Of a stretch of DNA of 64,000 nt, positions 54,746 to 63,890 are shown one piece after another. Made by a program: the position numbers and the translations under genes. The stretch comes from Rhodoblastus sp963748385 (lineage in GTDB: Bacteria > Pseudomonadota > Alphaproteobacteria > Rhizobiales > Beijerinckiaceae): NCBI GenBank assembly GCA_963748385.1, contig CAVVIQ010000013.1, positions 186,001 to 250,000 of the forward strand. Reading direction: 5' to 3'. Position 1 is the stretch's first letter. Each line of letters begins with the position of its first letter. The notes under the pieces are model-generated. The model was not told the DNA's origin. It ran no database searches and saw only the letters and a list, made by a program, of their open reading frames with translations.

Positions 54746-55672
54746 ATGGAGGCCGCCTCGCCCAAATCCGTTCGGCTTTCCGTCCCGCTGCTCCGTCGCG
54801 CGCCGGACTTCTGGTTTGACGCAGCTCTCGCCGGCGCGGTCTTCGTCGCTTTCGTTCCGTCGATCGTCAAGCTCGCTCATGGCGCCTGGCAGACGGAGCA
54901 GGAGGGGCACGGCCCGCTGATCATCGCCGCCTCCGGCTGGCTCGCGTGGCAGGTGTGGCGCCGGCGCGATCTCGGCGAGGTTCGGCCCGCATATTTCGCG
55001 GGATGGCTCGCGCTACTTTCGGGGCTTGCGCTTCTGGTCGTAATGCGTTCGCAGGACGTTCTCCTGCTGGAGGTGCTGGCGCAAATCCCGATCATCATTG
55101 GCGCGGTTCTTCTGGCCCTGGGCTGGAAAGGCTTGCGCGCCTATGCCTTTCCGATCGGATTTCTGCTTTTCGCCGTGCCGCCCCCGGGCTGGATGCTCGA
55201 CGCCGTCACGGTGCCGCTGAAGCTTCTGGTGTCGGACTGGGCCGCCGAGTTTCTCTACCGCCTGGATTACCCCGTCGCCCAGAACGGGGTGATGGTCATG
55301 ATCGGCCCCTATGAATTGCTGGTCAAGGACGCCTGCTCCGGGATGAATTCGATTTTCACGCTCTCGGCGATCGGCGTCTTTTACGTCCATGCCTTCGTGC
55401 GCAACGCGCCGCTACGCGCGATTCTGATGCTTCTCTCCATCATCCCGATCACGATGGCGGCGAATTTCGTCCGCGTCATCACCCTCATTCTCAGCGCCTA
55501 TTATTTTGGCGTCGACGCCGTCGAAGGCCCCTTGCACGATGTGTCCGGATTGCTGCTTTTTGTCGTGGCGCTCGCGCTGTTCTTCCTTCTCGACGGCGTG
55601 CTGATCCTTCTCGGCGGTCTCCTGCGCCGATTCATTCCGCTTTTCGCGGCCGACGGCGCCCCCCGTTCGTGA
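54746..55672 (+). CDS. Exosortase
   Basis: 308 residues, with about eight membrane helices. The transpeptidase-like triad of exosortases is present: Cys197 in KDACSGMNS, Arg243 in NFVRVITL and His264 in PLHDVSG. It should cleave PEP-CTERM signals and transfer the substrate to the cell envelope or exopolysaccharide. The associated EpsI gene lies 4 kb downstream as a separate protein, and EpsD, EpsE, EpsF and an outer membrane barrel flank it, a set seen with the B-type in methylotrophs. Subtype is not assigned. Start ATG 54746. Confidence 0.92.
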   Translation: MEAASPKSVRLSVPLLRRAPDFWFDAALAGAVFVAFVPSIVKLAHGAWQTEQEGHGPLIIAASGWLAWQVWRRRDLGEVRPAYFAGWLALLSGLALLVVMRSQDVLLLEVLAQIPIIIGAVLLALGWKGLRAYAFPIGFLLFAVPPPGWMLDAVTVPLKLLVSDWAAEFLYRLDYPVAQNGVMVMIGPYELLVKDACSGMNSIFTLSAIGVFYVHAFVRNAPLRAILMLLSIIPITMAANFVRVITLILSAYYFGVDAVEGPLHDVSGLLLFVVALALFFLLDGVLILLGGLLRRFIPLFAADGAPRS

Positions 55673-56114
55673 AGGGCGGCTTCATTTGCGCCAAGATCCG
55701 CCGCCGTTTCCGGCGCGGACGTTGTTTCCTTCCCAATCGTCGGTTTTATCGGGCGCGAACTGGAGCGTGCGAAATCGCCAGGCGTCGAAATCCGGAATCA
55801 GCCGCATTTCGAGACGCTCGCACCTGACCGAAGCCGCCGGCGCGGCGAAGCCGGCGGATGAACGGAATTTGCCGGCGCCTCGCCCAAATTTGGACGACAA
55901 GCGCGTTTTTCCTGTCGCCTTCGTCAACCCCGCGGACTGGCCGGTGAAGCGGTTAGGGGCGGCGCTTCGGCTATTATTAACCACGTCTTGCGGATTAGGC
56001 GAAGTTGATATCCTGGTGTAGAGAGTTTTGCGCACAGGCTAACCGAGCGTCCTGGCATGGGGATAGCTTATTCTTTGCGTTAGAGCGGTCCGGAACGGCG
56101 GAGTGGGTTCGTTT
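55673..56114. other. Intergenic region, no gene recognised
   Basis: 442 bases between exosortase and the outer membrane barrel gene. Overlapping open frames of about 110 codons exist on both strands, neither convincing. TTAGAGCGGTCCGG near 56080 resembles the end of a palindromic Rhizobiales repeat. Confidence 0.35.
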
Positions 56115-57434
56115 ATGCGAGTCATGCAAGCGAAGCGCTTCTGGGCTTGCTGCGTCGTCGCCTGGCTTTCCGGCGGCGTCGCGCTGGCTCAGCAGGCCCC
56201 TAGCCAGAATGACGACGCTTATCTCCTGACGGGCGACCTCTGGTCGCCCGCGCCGCTGACGCGTTGGACGCCCCTCGACTCCAATTGGGCCGATCTCGTC
56301 TTGAAGCCCAGTCTCTCCGAGGGCTTGGGATATAATGACAATATTCTGGGAATTTCTAACGGGTATTCCGTACCCACGGGTTTCTCGAAGGGCGACTGGT
56401 ACAATAGTTTTGGCGTCGGGGGGACGAGCAAATTCAACGTCAGCGGCCAGCAGTTATTTCTGGACGGAAACTATACGGTCATCAATTATCTGCATGATCG
56501 CATGGCCGATGCGCATAATTATTCCCTGGATGCCGGTGTAAACTGGTCGACGGCCTCGCATTGCCAAGGGACGCTGGTGGCGTCGGACAGCTCGCATCAG
56601 GCGACGATCGAGGAGCAGGTCGGGCCAGGGTTGAACACGATCCACGTCGCGTCGCTGACCGAAACGGGTTCCTGCAATATCTATGACAAGCTGGGCTGGA
56701 CCTTCAACGGCGGCCTGGTGGCGAATACGAATTCCGGCATCTCTTCACAGGGGCTGAATTACCGGTCGTGGAACGCGGCGACCGGGCCGCAATATGCGCT
56801 TTCCGAAGTGGAAAACGCGAAATTGACGGTCCAATACACGGAACGGGATTTCACCAGCGCCTTTTCCACGCCATTTTATTCCAGTTCGGCTTACGGGGAG
56901 TTGTCGACGGTCGATCAGGTCAATTACCAATTGTCATATGATCGGATTTTCTCGGATCAATTGGACACGAACCTGATGGGCGGCTTCACCAGCGTCCGGG
57001 TCGGCGGCTCGGGTTCGCAGACCACGCCGATCTATGCGCTCACATTCAACTGGCGTCCGTCCGGGAAATGGCTGGTCAACGCCAGCGTAAGCCAGAGCGT
57101 CGGGGCGCCGTCCACCGTGTTGACCGCGTCGCAGACCACGACGGCGGAAAGAATTGCGGTGACGTATTACTGGACGCCGAAATTAGCGATGATTGCTTCG
57201 TTTTCCTATTCAAGCTACACGGGCGCTACGCCCATCGGCGTGACGACTGTTCCGCTTTATCAGGCGGCTTATTATGGCGCCGGCGCCGGCCTTTCGCCAT
57301 CGTTCCGTCTGAATTACAACGTCACGCCTTTCCTTACCGCGCACGCCAGCTATCAGCGAAGCGACCGCACGTCAGACGGCTACCGGACGGTCCAGGACAT
57401 CGTGCTGGTCGGTCTCGACTACAAACCCCATTGA
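56115..57434 (+). CDS. Outer membrane beta-barrel protein of the EPS locus (EpsL-like)
   Basis: About 439 residues. Signal peptide (cleaved near ALAQQ) followed by repeated amphipathic, Tyr/Trp/Ser/Thr-rich beta strands (LFLDGNYTVINYL, LTVQYTERDF, RIAVTYYWTP) to an alternating C-terminus ending VLVGLDYKPH. This is the usual layout of PEP-CTERM-system outer membrane barrels, placed next to EpsE and EpsF, presumably forming the outer membrane exit with EpsE. The start could be 56103 (GTG), 56115 (ATG) or 56124 (ATG); 56115 is chosen as GGAG lies 11 bases before it. Confidence 0.8.
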   Translation: MRVMQAKRFWACCVVAWLSGGVALAQQAPSQNDDAYLLTGDLWSPAPLTRWTPLDSNWADLVLKPSLSEGLGYNDNILGISNGYSVPTGFSKGDWYNSFGVGGTSKFNVSGQQLFLDGNYTVINYLHDRMADAHNYSLDAGVNWSTASHCQGTLVASDSSHQATIEEQVGPGLNTIHVASLTETGSCNIYDKLGWTFNGGLVANTNSGISSQGLNYRSWNAATGPQYALSEVENAKLTVQYTERDFTSAFSTPFYSSSAYGELSTVDQVNYQLSYDRIFSDQLDTNLMGGFTSVRVGGSGSQTTPIYALTFNWRPSGKWLVNASVSQSVGAPSTVLTASQTTTAERIAVTYYWTPKLAMIASFSYSSYTGATPIGVTTVPLYQAAYYGAGAGLSPSFRLNYNVTPFLTAHASYQRSDRTSDGYRTVQDIVLVGLDYKPH

Positions 57435-57448
57435 AGGCTAGATAGGAC

Positions 57449-58270
57449 ATGACGCGCGACGCATGGACTTTTCGAGGAGGTCTCCAGGTGCCGAAACACG
57501 GATTTCTGCGGGTCGTTTTGGTCTTGTGCGCGCTCTTCCAGGCGGGCTTCGCCTTAGCCCGGTCGGGGCGGGTGCTGAACACCAACGACGTTTTGCAGAT
57601 CAATGTCTTGAACCAGACCGAACTCAACGCGACGGCCCGCATCGAGCCGGACGGGACGTTATCGCTTCCCTACACCGGCCCCATTCGGGCCAGCGGCCTG
57701 ACCACGGAAGATCTGAGCGTCAAGATCGCCAATCTCCTGGTGCGGAAGGGGTTGGTCAAGGATCCGCAAGTTTCCGTCGAACTGCAGGCTTTCGGCGCCC
57801 AGATTTCCGTTCTCGGATGGGTCAATACACCGGGCTCCTTCACTTTGGATCGTCCTTCGTCGATCGTCCAGGCGATCGCGCACGCGGGCGGCATCAAGGA
57901 AGGCGTGGGCGTTTCGACGATTGTCGTCCATAGCCATGGACGCGTGCGGCGGTTTGACGCAAGAAGCCTGCTCGAAGGCCGCGAAAACGGCATGATGGTG
58001 TCGAACAACGACACGATTTATGTCGAGGAAGGCGGCGTTTATTACCTTTATGGCTATGTCAATAAACCGGGGCAATATCCGATCAGCCGTACCGACATGA
58101 ATGTCCGCGAGGCCATAGCGGCGGGCGGCGGCGTCGCGTTGCTCGGTTCGGACTGGTGGCGCCTGAAGATCCGCCGGGTGGTGAACGGAGTCTCCGAGGA
58201 AATCTCCGCCAATCTCGACGATGTCGTGCGGCCGAACGACACGATCGTCATCAACGAGCGTCTTTTCTGA
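57449..58270 (+). CDS. epsE: Polysaccharide export protein EpsE (Wza-like)
   Basis: 273 residues. Signal peptide (VVLVLCALFQAGFALA), Poly_export domain (LNTNDVLQINVLNQTELN ... IEPDGTLSLPYTGPI) and SLBB domains (SVLGWVNTPGSFTLD and YLYGYVNKPGQYPI). Forms the periplasmic/outer membrane channel part of Wzy-type exopolysaccharide export with the Wzz-like EpsF. It begins 14 bases after the barrel gene and is followed 17 bases later by EpsF: one operon. Confidence 0.9.
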   Translation: MTRDAWTFRGGLQVPKHGFLRVVLVLCALFQAGFALARSGRVLNTNDVLQINVLNQTELNATARIEPDGTLSLPYTGPIRASGLTTEDLSVKIANLLVRKGLVKDPQVSVELQAFGAQISVLGWVNTPGSFTLDRPSSIVQAIAHAGGIKEGVGVSTIVVHSHGRVRRFDARSLLEGRENGMMVSNNDTIYVEEGGVYYLYGYVNKPGQYPISRTDMNVREAIAAGGGVALLGSDWWRLKIRRVVNGVSEEISANLDDVVRPNDTIVINERLF

Positions 58271-58287
58271 TCGGAGTCGAATTTCAG

Positions 58288-59723
58288 ATGTCCCTTTCCC
58301 TGGTACTTCAGGTTCTGCTGCGGCGATCATGGATTTTGGGCCTGGCGTTCGTGGCGACGCTGGCGGGCGCCATCCTCGTGCTCCTTCTCGTCCCCGCCAG
58401 ATATGACGCGACGGCGACCGCGAGCATCGACCCGGGCGTCGTCGATCCCGTCAGCGGTATGATGACTGCCGGGAGCACCATGGGGATCATGCAGGGCAAT
58501 CTCGTCGCCTTGGCGAAAAGCAACCAGGTCGCCGAGGCGGTCGTCAAGCAGCTGGGCATGGATTCCGATCCGGCGACGCAAAGGCGTTTTCAGGATTCGA
58601 GCGCTTCGGGCTTTGTGAATATCGACCAATGGCTGGCCGCTGAACTTCTCAAACATCTCGACGCCAAATTCGAACTCGGTTCGAATGTCATAGACTTCAC
58701 TTACAAGGGGTCGGCGCCCCAGCAGTCCGCCGCCTTGGCCAACGCCTTCATGGCGGCTTTCGTTGACGCCGCGGTGGCGGGAAAGGGCGCCGCGGGGCAA
58801 AAGGCGGCCGATTGGTATGCGCCGCAGATCGATAAAATTCGCGCGCAACTGGCCGGACAAAGAGGAGAAGCTGCAACAATTCCAGATTTCGGCGAAATTG
58901 GTGGAGGCAAGCACCGCGGATGCGGACATTGACCAGGTGATTGCGGTTTCGAGCGATCTTTCCAGGGCGAAAGCGGAATTGATCGCCTTGCAGACCCAGC
59001 TCGACGCTCCCGCCGACACGGCGGCGACGGCCGGGGAGGCGCAACAGCTGGGAGATGTGCAGACCATCGACGCGCTGCGCGGCACTCTCGCCAATTTGAA
59101 CGCCACGATCGCCCAAGCGCAAACCACGCTCGGCCCGAACAATCCACGACTGCAGGAAAAGCTCTCCGCAAAAAAATCAATCGAACGGCAGATCGACCAG
59201 CTTTTGGAGAGCTATCACCAGAAGCTGCGAGGACCGGATCGCGGCCCAGAAGGAAAAGATCGCCAAGCTTGAAAACGAAAGCGAAACGAGCCGCAGCGCG
59301 ATGATCGGAATCCAGGGCAAACGCCAGCAGTTCGCCAGCCTGAAAAACGATGTGGCCTTTTATCGCGACGAGCTCGACCGCCTGGAGAAAGCGGCCAATC
59401 AGGCGCGCTTGCAAAGCCAGCTGTCCTTTTCGAACATCCAGGTTCTCGATCACGCGACGCCGCCGACCTCGGTGTCATTCCCCAAGCCACTGATCGTCGT
59501 GCCGCTCGCGGCCTTTCTTGGTCTGGCGCTCGGGGTCATCCTCGCCTTGCTCGCCGAAGCCCTCGATCGACGCATTCGCGCCAAGGAAGACCTCGAATTC
59601 GTCACGCAAGCGCCGTTTCTTGGAGAGACGGGCGGCGTGATCGCGCGCCAGCCCATGGTTTGGCCCAGGCTTGCCCTCAGACTCCTCTCTTCCCCTGGTT
59701 CGACGGCGTCACGCAGCGGCTAG
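58288..59723 (+). CDS. epsF: Chain-length determinant protein EpsF (two frame breaks)
   Basis: Wzz/polysaccharide co-polymerase: N-terminal membrane helix (about 13-34, ILGLAFVATLAGAILVLLLV), a long periplasmic region with coiled coil, and a C-terminal helix (VPLAAFLGLALGVILALLAE) with cytoplasmic stub RRIRAKEDLEF. The frame breaks near 58858 (RAQLAGQ to KEEKLQQFQ) and near 59230 (ESYHQKLR to RIAAQKEKIAK). The two breaks together give about 478 residues. Because the rest of the operon is intact, sequence error is more likely than decay, but a real defect cannot be excluded. EpsG-type kinase is missing from the window. Confidence 0.82.
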
Positions 59724-59767
59724 ACCGGCGCAGAAGGCCTTGTCGGCCTGAAAGGAGAGGTTCTCGA

Positions 59768-60472
59768 GTGTCGGCTCGCCACCTGAACATTCTGATCGCC
59801 ATCGTCGCGATCCTCTCCGCCGCGGCGGCGGCGCAAGCCCTGATCCCGCGACGTCTGCTTGCCGAGCGAATCACGCAGGCCGAACTCGCGTCGATGATCC
59901 CGGCCGCGCTTCCGGGCTGGAAAGCTGTCCCGGACATCCAGATCGTGGCGCCTCCCGGTTCGGACACTTTGTCCAGGGAAATCTACAACGCCGAACTCGC
60001 GCGGGGCTATGTCGACGCCGACGGCCATCTGATCATGCTGGTCGTCGCCTATGGCGCCAGCCAGAGCGACCGCCTGCAACTGCATCGCCCCGAGATCTGC
60101 TACGCGGCGCAGGGGTTCCGCGTGACGGCGTCGAAGAGCGGCGCCGTCGAACTGGGCGACGGCGCCCCCGCGTTCCCCGTCCACGAACTTGTCGCCCAGC
60201 GGGAAGGGCGTATCGAGCCGATCATTTACTGGATGCGGATCGGCGACAAGGTCGCGATCAATAATGTCGAACGTCAGCTGCTGAAAGTCGAATACGGCTT
60301 GCGGGGTTTTGTCACGGACGGCGTCTTGGTGCGCATTTCCACCACCAACATGTCGCCGGACGCCGCGCTTCGACTGGAACAGGATTTTTCGAAATCGTTG
60401 CTGCGCGCCGTCAGCCCCCGGGCGCGCCGGTTTCTGGTGGGGGCCACGCCCGTCCCGGGCGGCTCCAGCTGA
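59768..60472 (+). CDS. epsI: Exosortase-associated protein EpsI
   Basis: 234 residues from GTG 59768, preceded by AAGGAGAG. One N-terminal membrane segment (ILIAIVAILSAAAAAQALI), then the EpsI domain: YVDADGHLIMLVVAYGASQ, LQLHRPEICYAAQGF with HRPE-x-CY, and PIIYWMRIGD. EpsI stands beside exosortase genes and in some species is fused to it; here it is separate. Suggested to act with exosortase on exported proteins or sugars; the exact reaction is unknown. Confidence 0.9.
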   Translation: MSARHLNILIAIVAILSAAAAAQALIPRRLLAERITQAELASMIPAALPGWKAVPDIQIVAPPGSDTLSREIYNAELARGYVDADGHLIMLVVAYGASQSDRLQLHRPEICYAAQGFRVTASKSGAVELGDGAPAFPVHELVAQREGRIEPIIYWMRIGDKVAINNVERQLLKVEYGLRGFVTDGVLVRISTTNMSPDAALRLEQDFSKSLLRAVSPRARRFLVGATPVPGGSS

Positions 60473-60763
60473 ACGTCGCCGGCGCAGATCGAACCCTCGG
60501 CGCGTCGAAACGACTGATGAATCGGGATCCGAAAGTCGGGAGCGCCGGACAAAACCCGGTCAAATCCCCGGTTCCATTTTCGCATGGCGGTCAGATGGGC
60601 CAAGTCCGCGCCGGCGCCAGGCGCCCGCCGGGAACGAACTGGCGAGCGTTGCGAATTAGCCGCGATGCGCCGTTTCATCGCCCCTTGCCGCAAGCCACGC
60701 GCAAGCCAGGCGCGCCGTAATGCCGGCATTCCGCTCTTCGCGGGCCGCTTTGGATGGCCGCCG

Positions 60764-61033
60764 ATGGAAGCCCCGACGCACACGGAAAAGAGACGTTTTC
60801 ATCGTCGCCGCGTGCTTAAAGGCGCGCAAATCAGTTTCCGTGGCCTGCGAGCCGCAATCGATTGCATCATCCGCGACATCACGGAACAAGGCGCGCGGCT
60901 CGCCGTCGAGAGCCCCGTTGGCGTTCCGGATCAATTCGAGCTGGTTCAAAGCGGCGCAGCGCCGCGCTTCTGTCGCGTCGTGTGGCGGAAGGCGACGCAA
61001 ATCGGCGTCGAATTCATTGATTCCGCGGGTTAG
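60764..61033 (+). CDS. PilZ domain protein
   Basis: 89 residues. Small single-domain PilZ protein with the c-di-GMP binding RxxxR in RRFHRRRVLKGA (about residues 10-21) and the second motif DITEQGARL. Binds cyclic-di-GMP in known members, so its presence after epsI suggests c-di-GMP control of this surface-polymer locus. Its TAG stop is the beginning of a palindromic repeat. 290 bases without a gene separate it from epsI. Confidence 0.82.
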   Translation: MEAPTHTEKRRFHRRRVLKGAQISFRGLRAAIDCIIRDITEQGARLAVESPVGVPDQFELVQSGAAPRFCRVVWRKATQIGVEFIDSAG

Positions 61034-61136
61034 AGCGCGTTCGCCACGCATCGAGTTCGAATGCGCTCTGTTATCTCATTGTTTTGCTGCATATTCTGAT
61101 CCAAAAAGTCTATCAACTTTTCCGGACTATGCTCTA
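61031..61136. repeat. Bipartite palindromic intergenic repeat
   Basis: About 106 bases bounded by TAGAGC and GCTCTA. The left half folds GAGCGC...GCGCTC with TTCG/CGAA arms; the right half folds GCATATTCTGATCC...GGACTATGC around AAAAAGT/ACTTTT. Similar palindromic repeats are scattered in Rhizobiales intergenic DNA. It provides the stop codon of the PilZ gene. Confidence 0.6.
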
Positions 61137-61194
61137 GCGTGATTTTCAGTCTTCGCCGGCGCTGGATCATTTTTCATGCGCTGGCGCATCTGGT

Positions 61195-62223
61195 TCATGT
61201 CATGCGACCTGTGCCGAAAGCTTTGGCGATCGCGTCAAGCGGCGCGAACGACGACGGCCCCTCGAAGCCGAGGCCGCCGAGAAGCTGTTGCAGCAGCGTC
61301 TTGCGCGCGACGGTGGCGACTGCGAAGAGGCGCGCCTCGTCCTTCAGGCGGAAGATGAGATCGTCGCCCGTCGACAACGCGTCCACGAGGCCGAGGCTCA
61401 TGGCTTCGCTCGCCAGCCACACGTCGCCGTTGGCGATCCTGGCGAGGTCGGCGGTCGGGCGGCGCTCGGCGACCAGGCTCTTGAACGCTGTGTGCATGTC
61501 TTCGATCTTGCCGAGGAAATGCTCGCGGCCGGCCGGCGTGATTTCTCCGAGCACCGAGACGGAGCGCTTGAACTCCCCCGAGGTCAGCTCCTCATAGTCG
61601 ATGTCGTTCTTCTTGAGAAAGCGATGAAGGTTCGGCGCCTGCGCCACGACGCCGATCGAACCGATGAGCGCGAAGGGCGCGGCGACGATCTTGTCCCCCG
61701 CGCAGGCCATCATGTAGCCGCCGCTCGCCGCCACCTGGTCGACGGAGACCGTGACCTTGATCTTGCGGTCGCGAAGACGCGAGACTTCGGCGGCCGCGAG
61801 GCCGTAGCCGGTCACCGTGCCGCCGGAGCTTTGCAGGCGCAACACGACCTCGTCCGTCTCGGGCCGCGCGACGGTGAGCACGGCGTCGATCTCCCGGGCC
61901 AGGCGTTGGACGGCCGACGCCATCAGGTCGCCCTTGAAGCCGAGCACATAGACGCGCTTGCCAGTCGGAGCCGCCGCGCGCGCCTTGGCCTCGCGCTTGC
62001 GGGCCTTGGCGAGTGACCGCCGCTCCTTTTTGTCGAGGATTTCCGCGTCGAGTTCGTCGCGCATCTGATCATAGCGCTCGTTGAGAGAGTGGACCTCGAT
62101 TTCGCGCCCGCGCCCTGCGTCGCGGCGCGTCAGGCGCGCGATGAGCGCCACGAGGGCGCCGAGCGCCGCAACGATGAGGAGGGCTTTCAGGGCGAAGGCG
62201 GTGATGTCCAACCAGAAGGCCAT
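61195..62223 (-). CDS. S49 family signal peptide peptidase-like SohB
   Basis: 342 residues. N-terminal membrane anchor (ALKALLIVAALGALVALIA), then the ClpP-fold S49 protease. The Ser-Lys dyad is Ser167 (VAASGGYMM) and Lys219 (SGEFKRSV). Length and single S49 domain fit SohB rather than the double-domain SppA. Thought to degrade signal peptides or damaged membrane proteins. Start at ATG 62223; no frame problem. Confidence 0.9.
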   Translation of the reverse strand: MAFWLDITAFALKALLIVAALGALVALIARLTRRDAGRGREIEVHSLNERYDQMRDELDAEILDKKERRSLAKARKREAKARAAAPTGKRVYVLGFKGDLMASAVQRLAREIDAVLTVARPETDEVVLRLQSSGGTVTGYGLAAAEVSRLRDRKIKVTVSVDQVAASGGYMMACAGDKIVAAPFALIGSIGVVAQAPNLHRFLKKNDIDYEELTSGEFKRSVSVLGEITPAGREHFLGKIEDMHTAFKSLVAERRPTADLARIANGDVWLASEAMSLGLVDALSTGDDLIFRLKDEARLFAVATVARKTLLQQLLGGLGFEGPSSFAPLDAIAKAFGTGRMT

Positions 62224-62504
62224 GGGAAGAGGTCCTTGCGCGCGATCGGTTCGGCCCGCGTCTTTCCACGGCCGCCGGGGGAATGCAAGCCGCGGCGACG
62301 CAGGGAGGATTGGCCCCGACGATTGGCTGCGCTCGTGACCGGAAGCAGCGTCCCCAACCGCGCCTTGGGCTTATCTTTGCTCCTAGTCGGCGTGGCTTCG
62401 ATTCATTCACCGAAAAGCTCGACATTTCCCCGAATCGTAGTCGCCAGGTGGTTGCCAGGCGCGTCGATCGTTTCGGCTGTCGTCTTCTAAGTCTTTGATT
62501 TCGA

Positions 62505-62540
62505 TGGTGGCGCACAAGGGCTCGAACCTTGGATCCGCTG
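62505..62540 (-). other. tRNA 3'-end remnant (possible integration scar)
   Basis: Read on the minus strand, CAAGG-TTCGAGC-CCTTG forms a T-arm, followed by acceptor-like GTGCGCC and A-CCA. No matching 5' half (a GGCGCAC acceptor strand, D-arm or anticodon arm) precedes it, so only the 3' end of a tRNA is present. Such copies are left at one edge of elements that integrate into tRNA genes. Confidence 0.45.
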
Positions 62541-62645
62541 ACGGCACATTCTCTGTGCGGTCTCAATAACCTATTGAAATATATCTATAAATATGCGCAC
62601 ATTGAAGCGAAACAAGGAATTCTGGACCCTATCGCGGGAAATCTT

Positions 62646-63508
62646 AGGCTCCAAACTCATAACCAGTAGCTGACGGCGGCTGCGATGCAAACGGCGGCGA
62701 GAAAATTTGTGGCGTTTCGGTCGTAGCGCATCGCCACGCGCCTGAAGTCCTTCAGTCGGCAGAACATTCGCTCAATGGCGTTTCTGTTTCGATAGAGGAA
62801 CGGCGAGAAACAATTTTTCCATCTGCGGTTGGCCTTCGGCGGAATGTTCGGCATTGCGCCGCGCTCTTCGACCTGCCTTCGGATCGCATTTGCGTCGTAA
62901 CCCTTGTCGCCGTGCAGGATTTCGCAGTCCGGAAGCCTCGCGAGCAGCGCCGCGCCCGCTGCGCAGTCAGCGATCTGGCCGCCCGTGAGCATGAAAGCGA
63001 GCGGACGGCATTGAGCATCGGTCAGCGCGTGGATATTCGCTTCGCGGCCCTTCGGGTCGTCGTGCGTCCGCCGCGCGAGCGACCGATGGTCTGATTTTTC
63101 TCCCCCCCCTTTTCCGCCCGAGGCCGAGCGATGCGCCTTCACGGCGGAGGAGTCGATAAGAACCTCGCTGGGCGGACCGCCGGCTTGAGCAAGCGCCTGG
63201 AACAGATCGGACCAGACGCCCTTGGCGGCCCAGCGCACATAGCGGTTGTAGAGCGTTTTCTTCGGCCCATATTCAGGCGGCGCATCGATCCAGCGACCAC
63301 CTGATTTCAACACATGGACGATCCCGCTTATGACGCGCAGATCATCAACCCGCGGTTTGCCGCGCGTATCCGTGGGAAGATGCGGCGCAATCTTCGAAAA
63401 CTGAGTGTCTGTCAGCCAAAATTGATCCCGATTCATCAGTGATTCCTCTCGGAATCCGTGAATCACAACGCCGCGCTAATGCCAACCATTTTATGGGTCT
63501 GAGCCCTA
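62646..63508 (-). mobile_element. IS5-family insertion sequence
   Basis: About 863 bases. Imperfect 18-base terminal inverted repeats (TAGGCTCCAAACTCATAA at the left end, TAGGGCTCAGACCCATAA read inward from the right end; 13 of 18 agree). Target-like TTAG and CTAG flank the ends, matching the YTAR preference of this family. One transposase gene lies on the minus strand. Confidence 0.85.
62657..63436 (-). CDS. IS5-family transposase
   Basis: 259 residues from ATG 63436 (GAGGAAT upstream). DDE catalytic residues are in VLIDSSAVKAHRS (Asp), LHGDKGYDANAIR (Asp) and NAIERMFCRLKDFRR (Glu). Near 63060-63110 the frame reads GEKSDHRSLARRTHDD, while the next frame spells the family motif NQTIGRSRGGRTT: an 8-G run (C at 63102-63109) seems one base too long, compensated about 45 bases on. 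The enzyme may be altered in this loop or, more likely, slightly mis-sequenced. Confidence 0.85.
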   Translation of the reverse strand: MNRDQFWLTDTQFSKIAPHLPTDTRGKPRVDDLRVISGIVHVLKSGGRWIDAPPEYGPKKTLYNRYVRWAAKGVWSDLFQALAQAGGPPSEVLIDSSAVKAHRSASGGKGGGEKSDHRSLARRTHDDPKGREANIHALTDAQCRPLAFMLTGGQIADCAAGAALLARLPDCEILHGDKGYDANAIRRQVEERGAMPNIPPKANRRWKNCFSPFLYRNRNAIERMFCRLKDFRRVAMRYDRNATNFLAAVCIAAAVSYWL

Positions 63509-63890
63509 GACAAGGAGCCGCCGCCCTTTGCCTGTCTGGCAGGCTTGCTCGTGGACCCAGAGTTCAGGGTCTTGAGAGCCGCCCTCGTGCCGGTGGAGGT
63601 TGTGCGCAAGCTTGCAAGGTATTCCAAGCACACCAATAGCTGGCGCTTCATATTGCACGATAACGTCTGGAAAATATCCGGGGTGCGGGACGTTACGGGC
63701 GAATTGCAGAAGGCAGCGCAAGATTTTTACGGGTTCGATAATTCGAATTAGCCAGCATCTGTAAAATAGTGGCAAGCCTCCTCGAAATCGCGCAGCGACT
63801 TGGGGCGGATGGCCTCGCGTAAGTCGAGTACCTGACCATCTCACGATTGCAATCGATTACACAACTTCTCGTTCGTATCGAGAGGGTAAA

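Larger units (their letters stand above)
62593..63751 (+). pseudogene. Small unknown gene split by the IS5-family element
   Basis: ATG at 62593 begins MRTLKRNKEFWTLSREIL (to 62647); the reading resumes in phase after the element at 63509 as DKEPPPFACLAGLL, VDPEFRVLRA...VRDVTGELQKAA and ends at TAG 63749-63751. Removing the element and one copy of the target gives an intact 98-residue protein, no signal peptide, rich in Arg/Val. Not recognised; no function proposed. The 3' piece contains LARYSKHTNSWRFIL, which looks like a conserved helix pair. Confidence 0.65.

Noticed and set aside
55682..56035. Overlapping open frames of about 110 codons on both strands after exosortase
   Set aside because: The two mirror each other and neither has a start signal or known domain.
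62505..62640. Complete tRNA or tmRNA gene on the minus strand
   Set aside because: No acceptor 5' strand, D-arm, valid anticodon loop or tag reading frame upstream of the T-arm.
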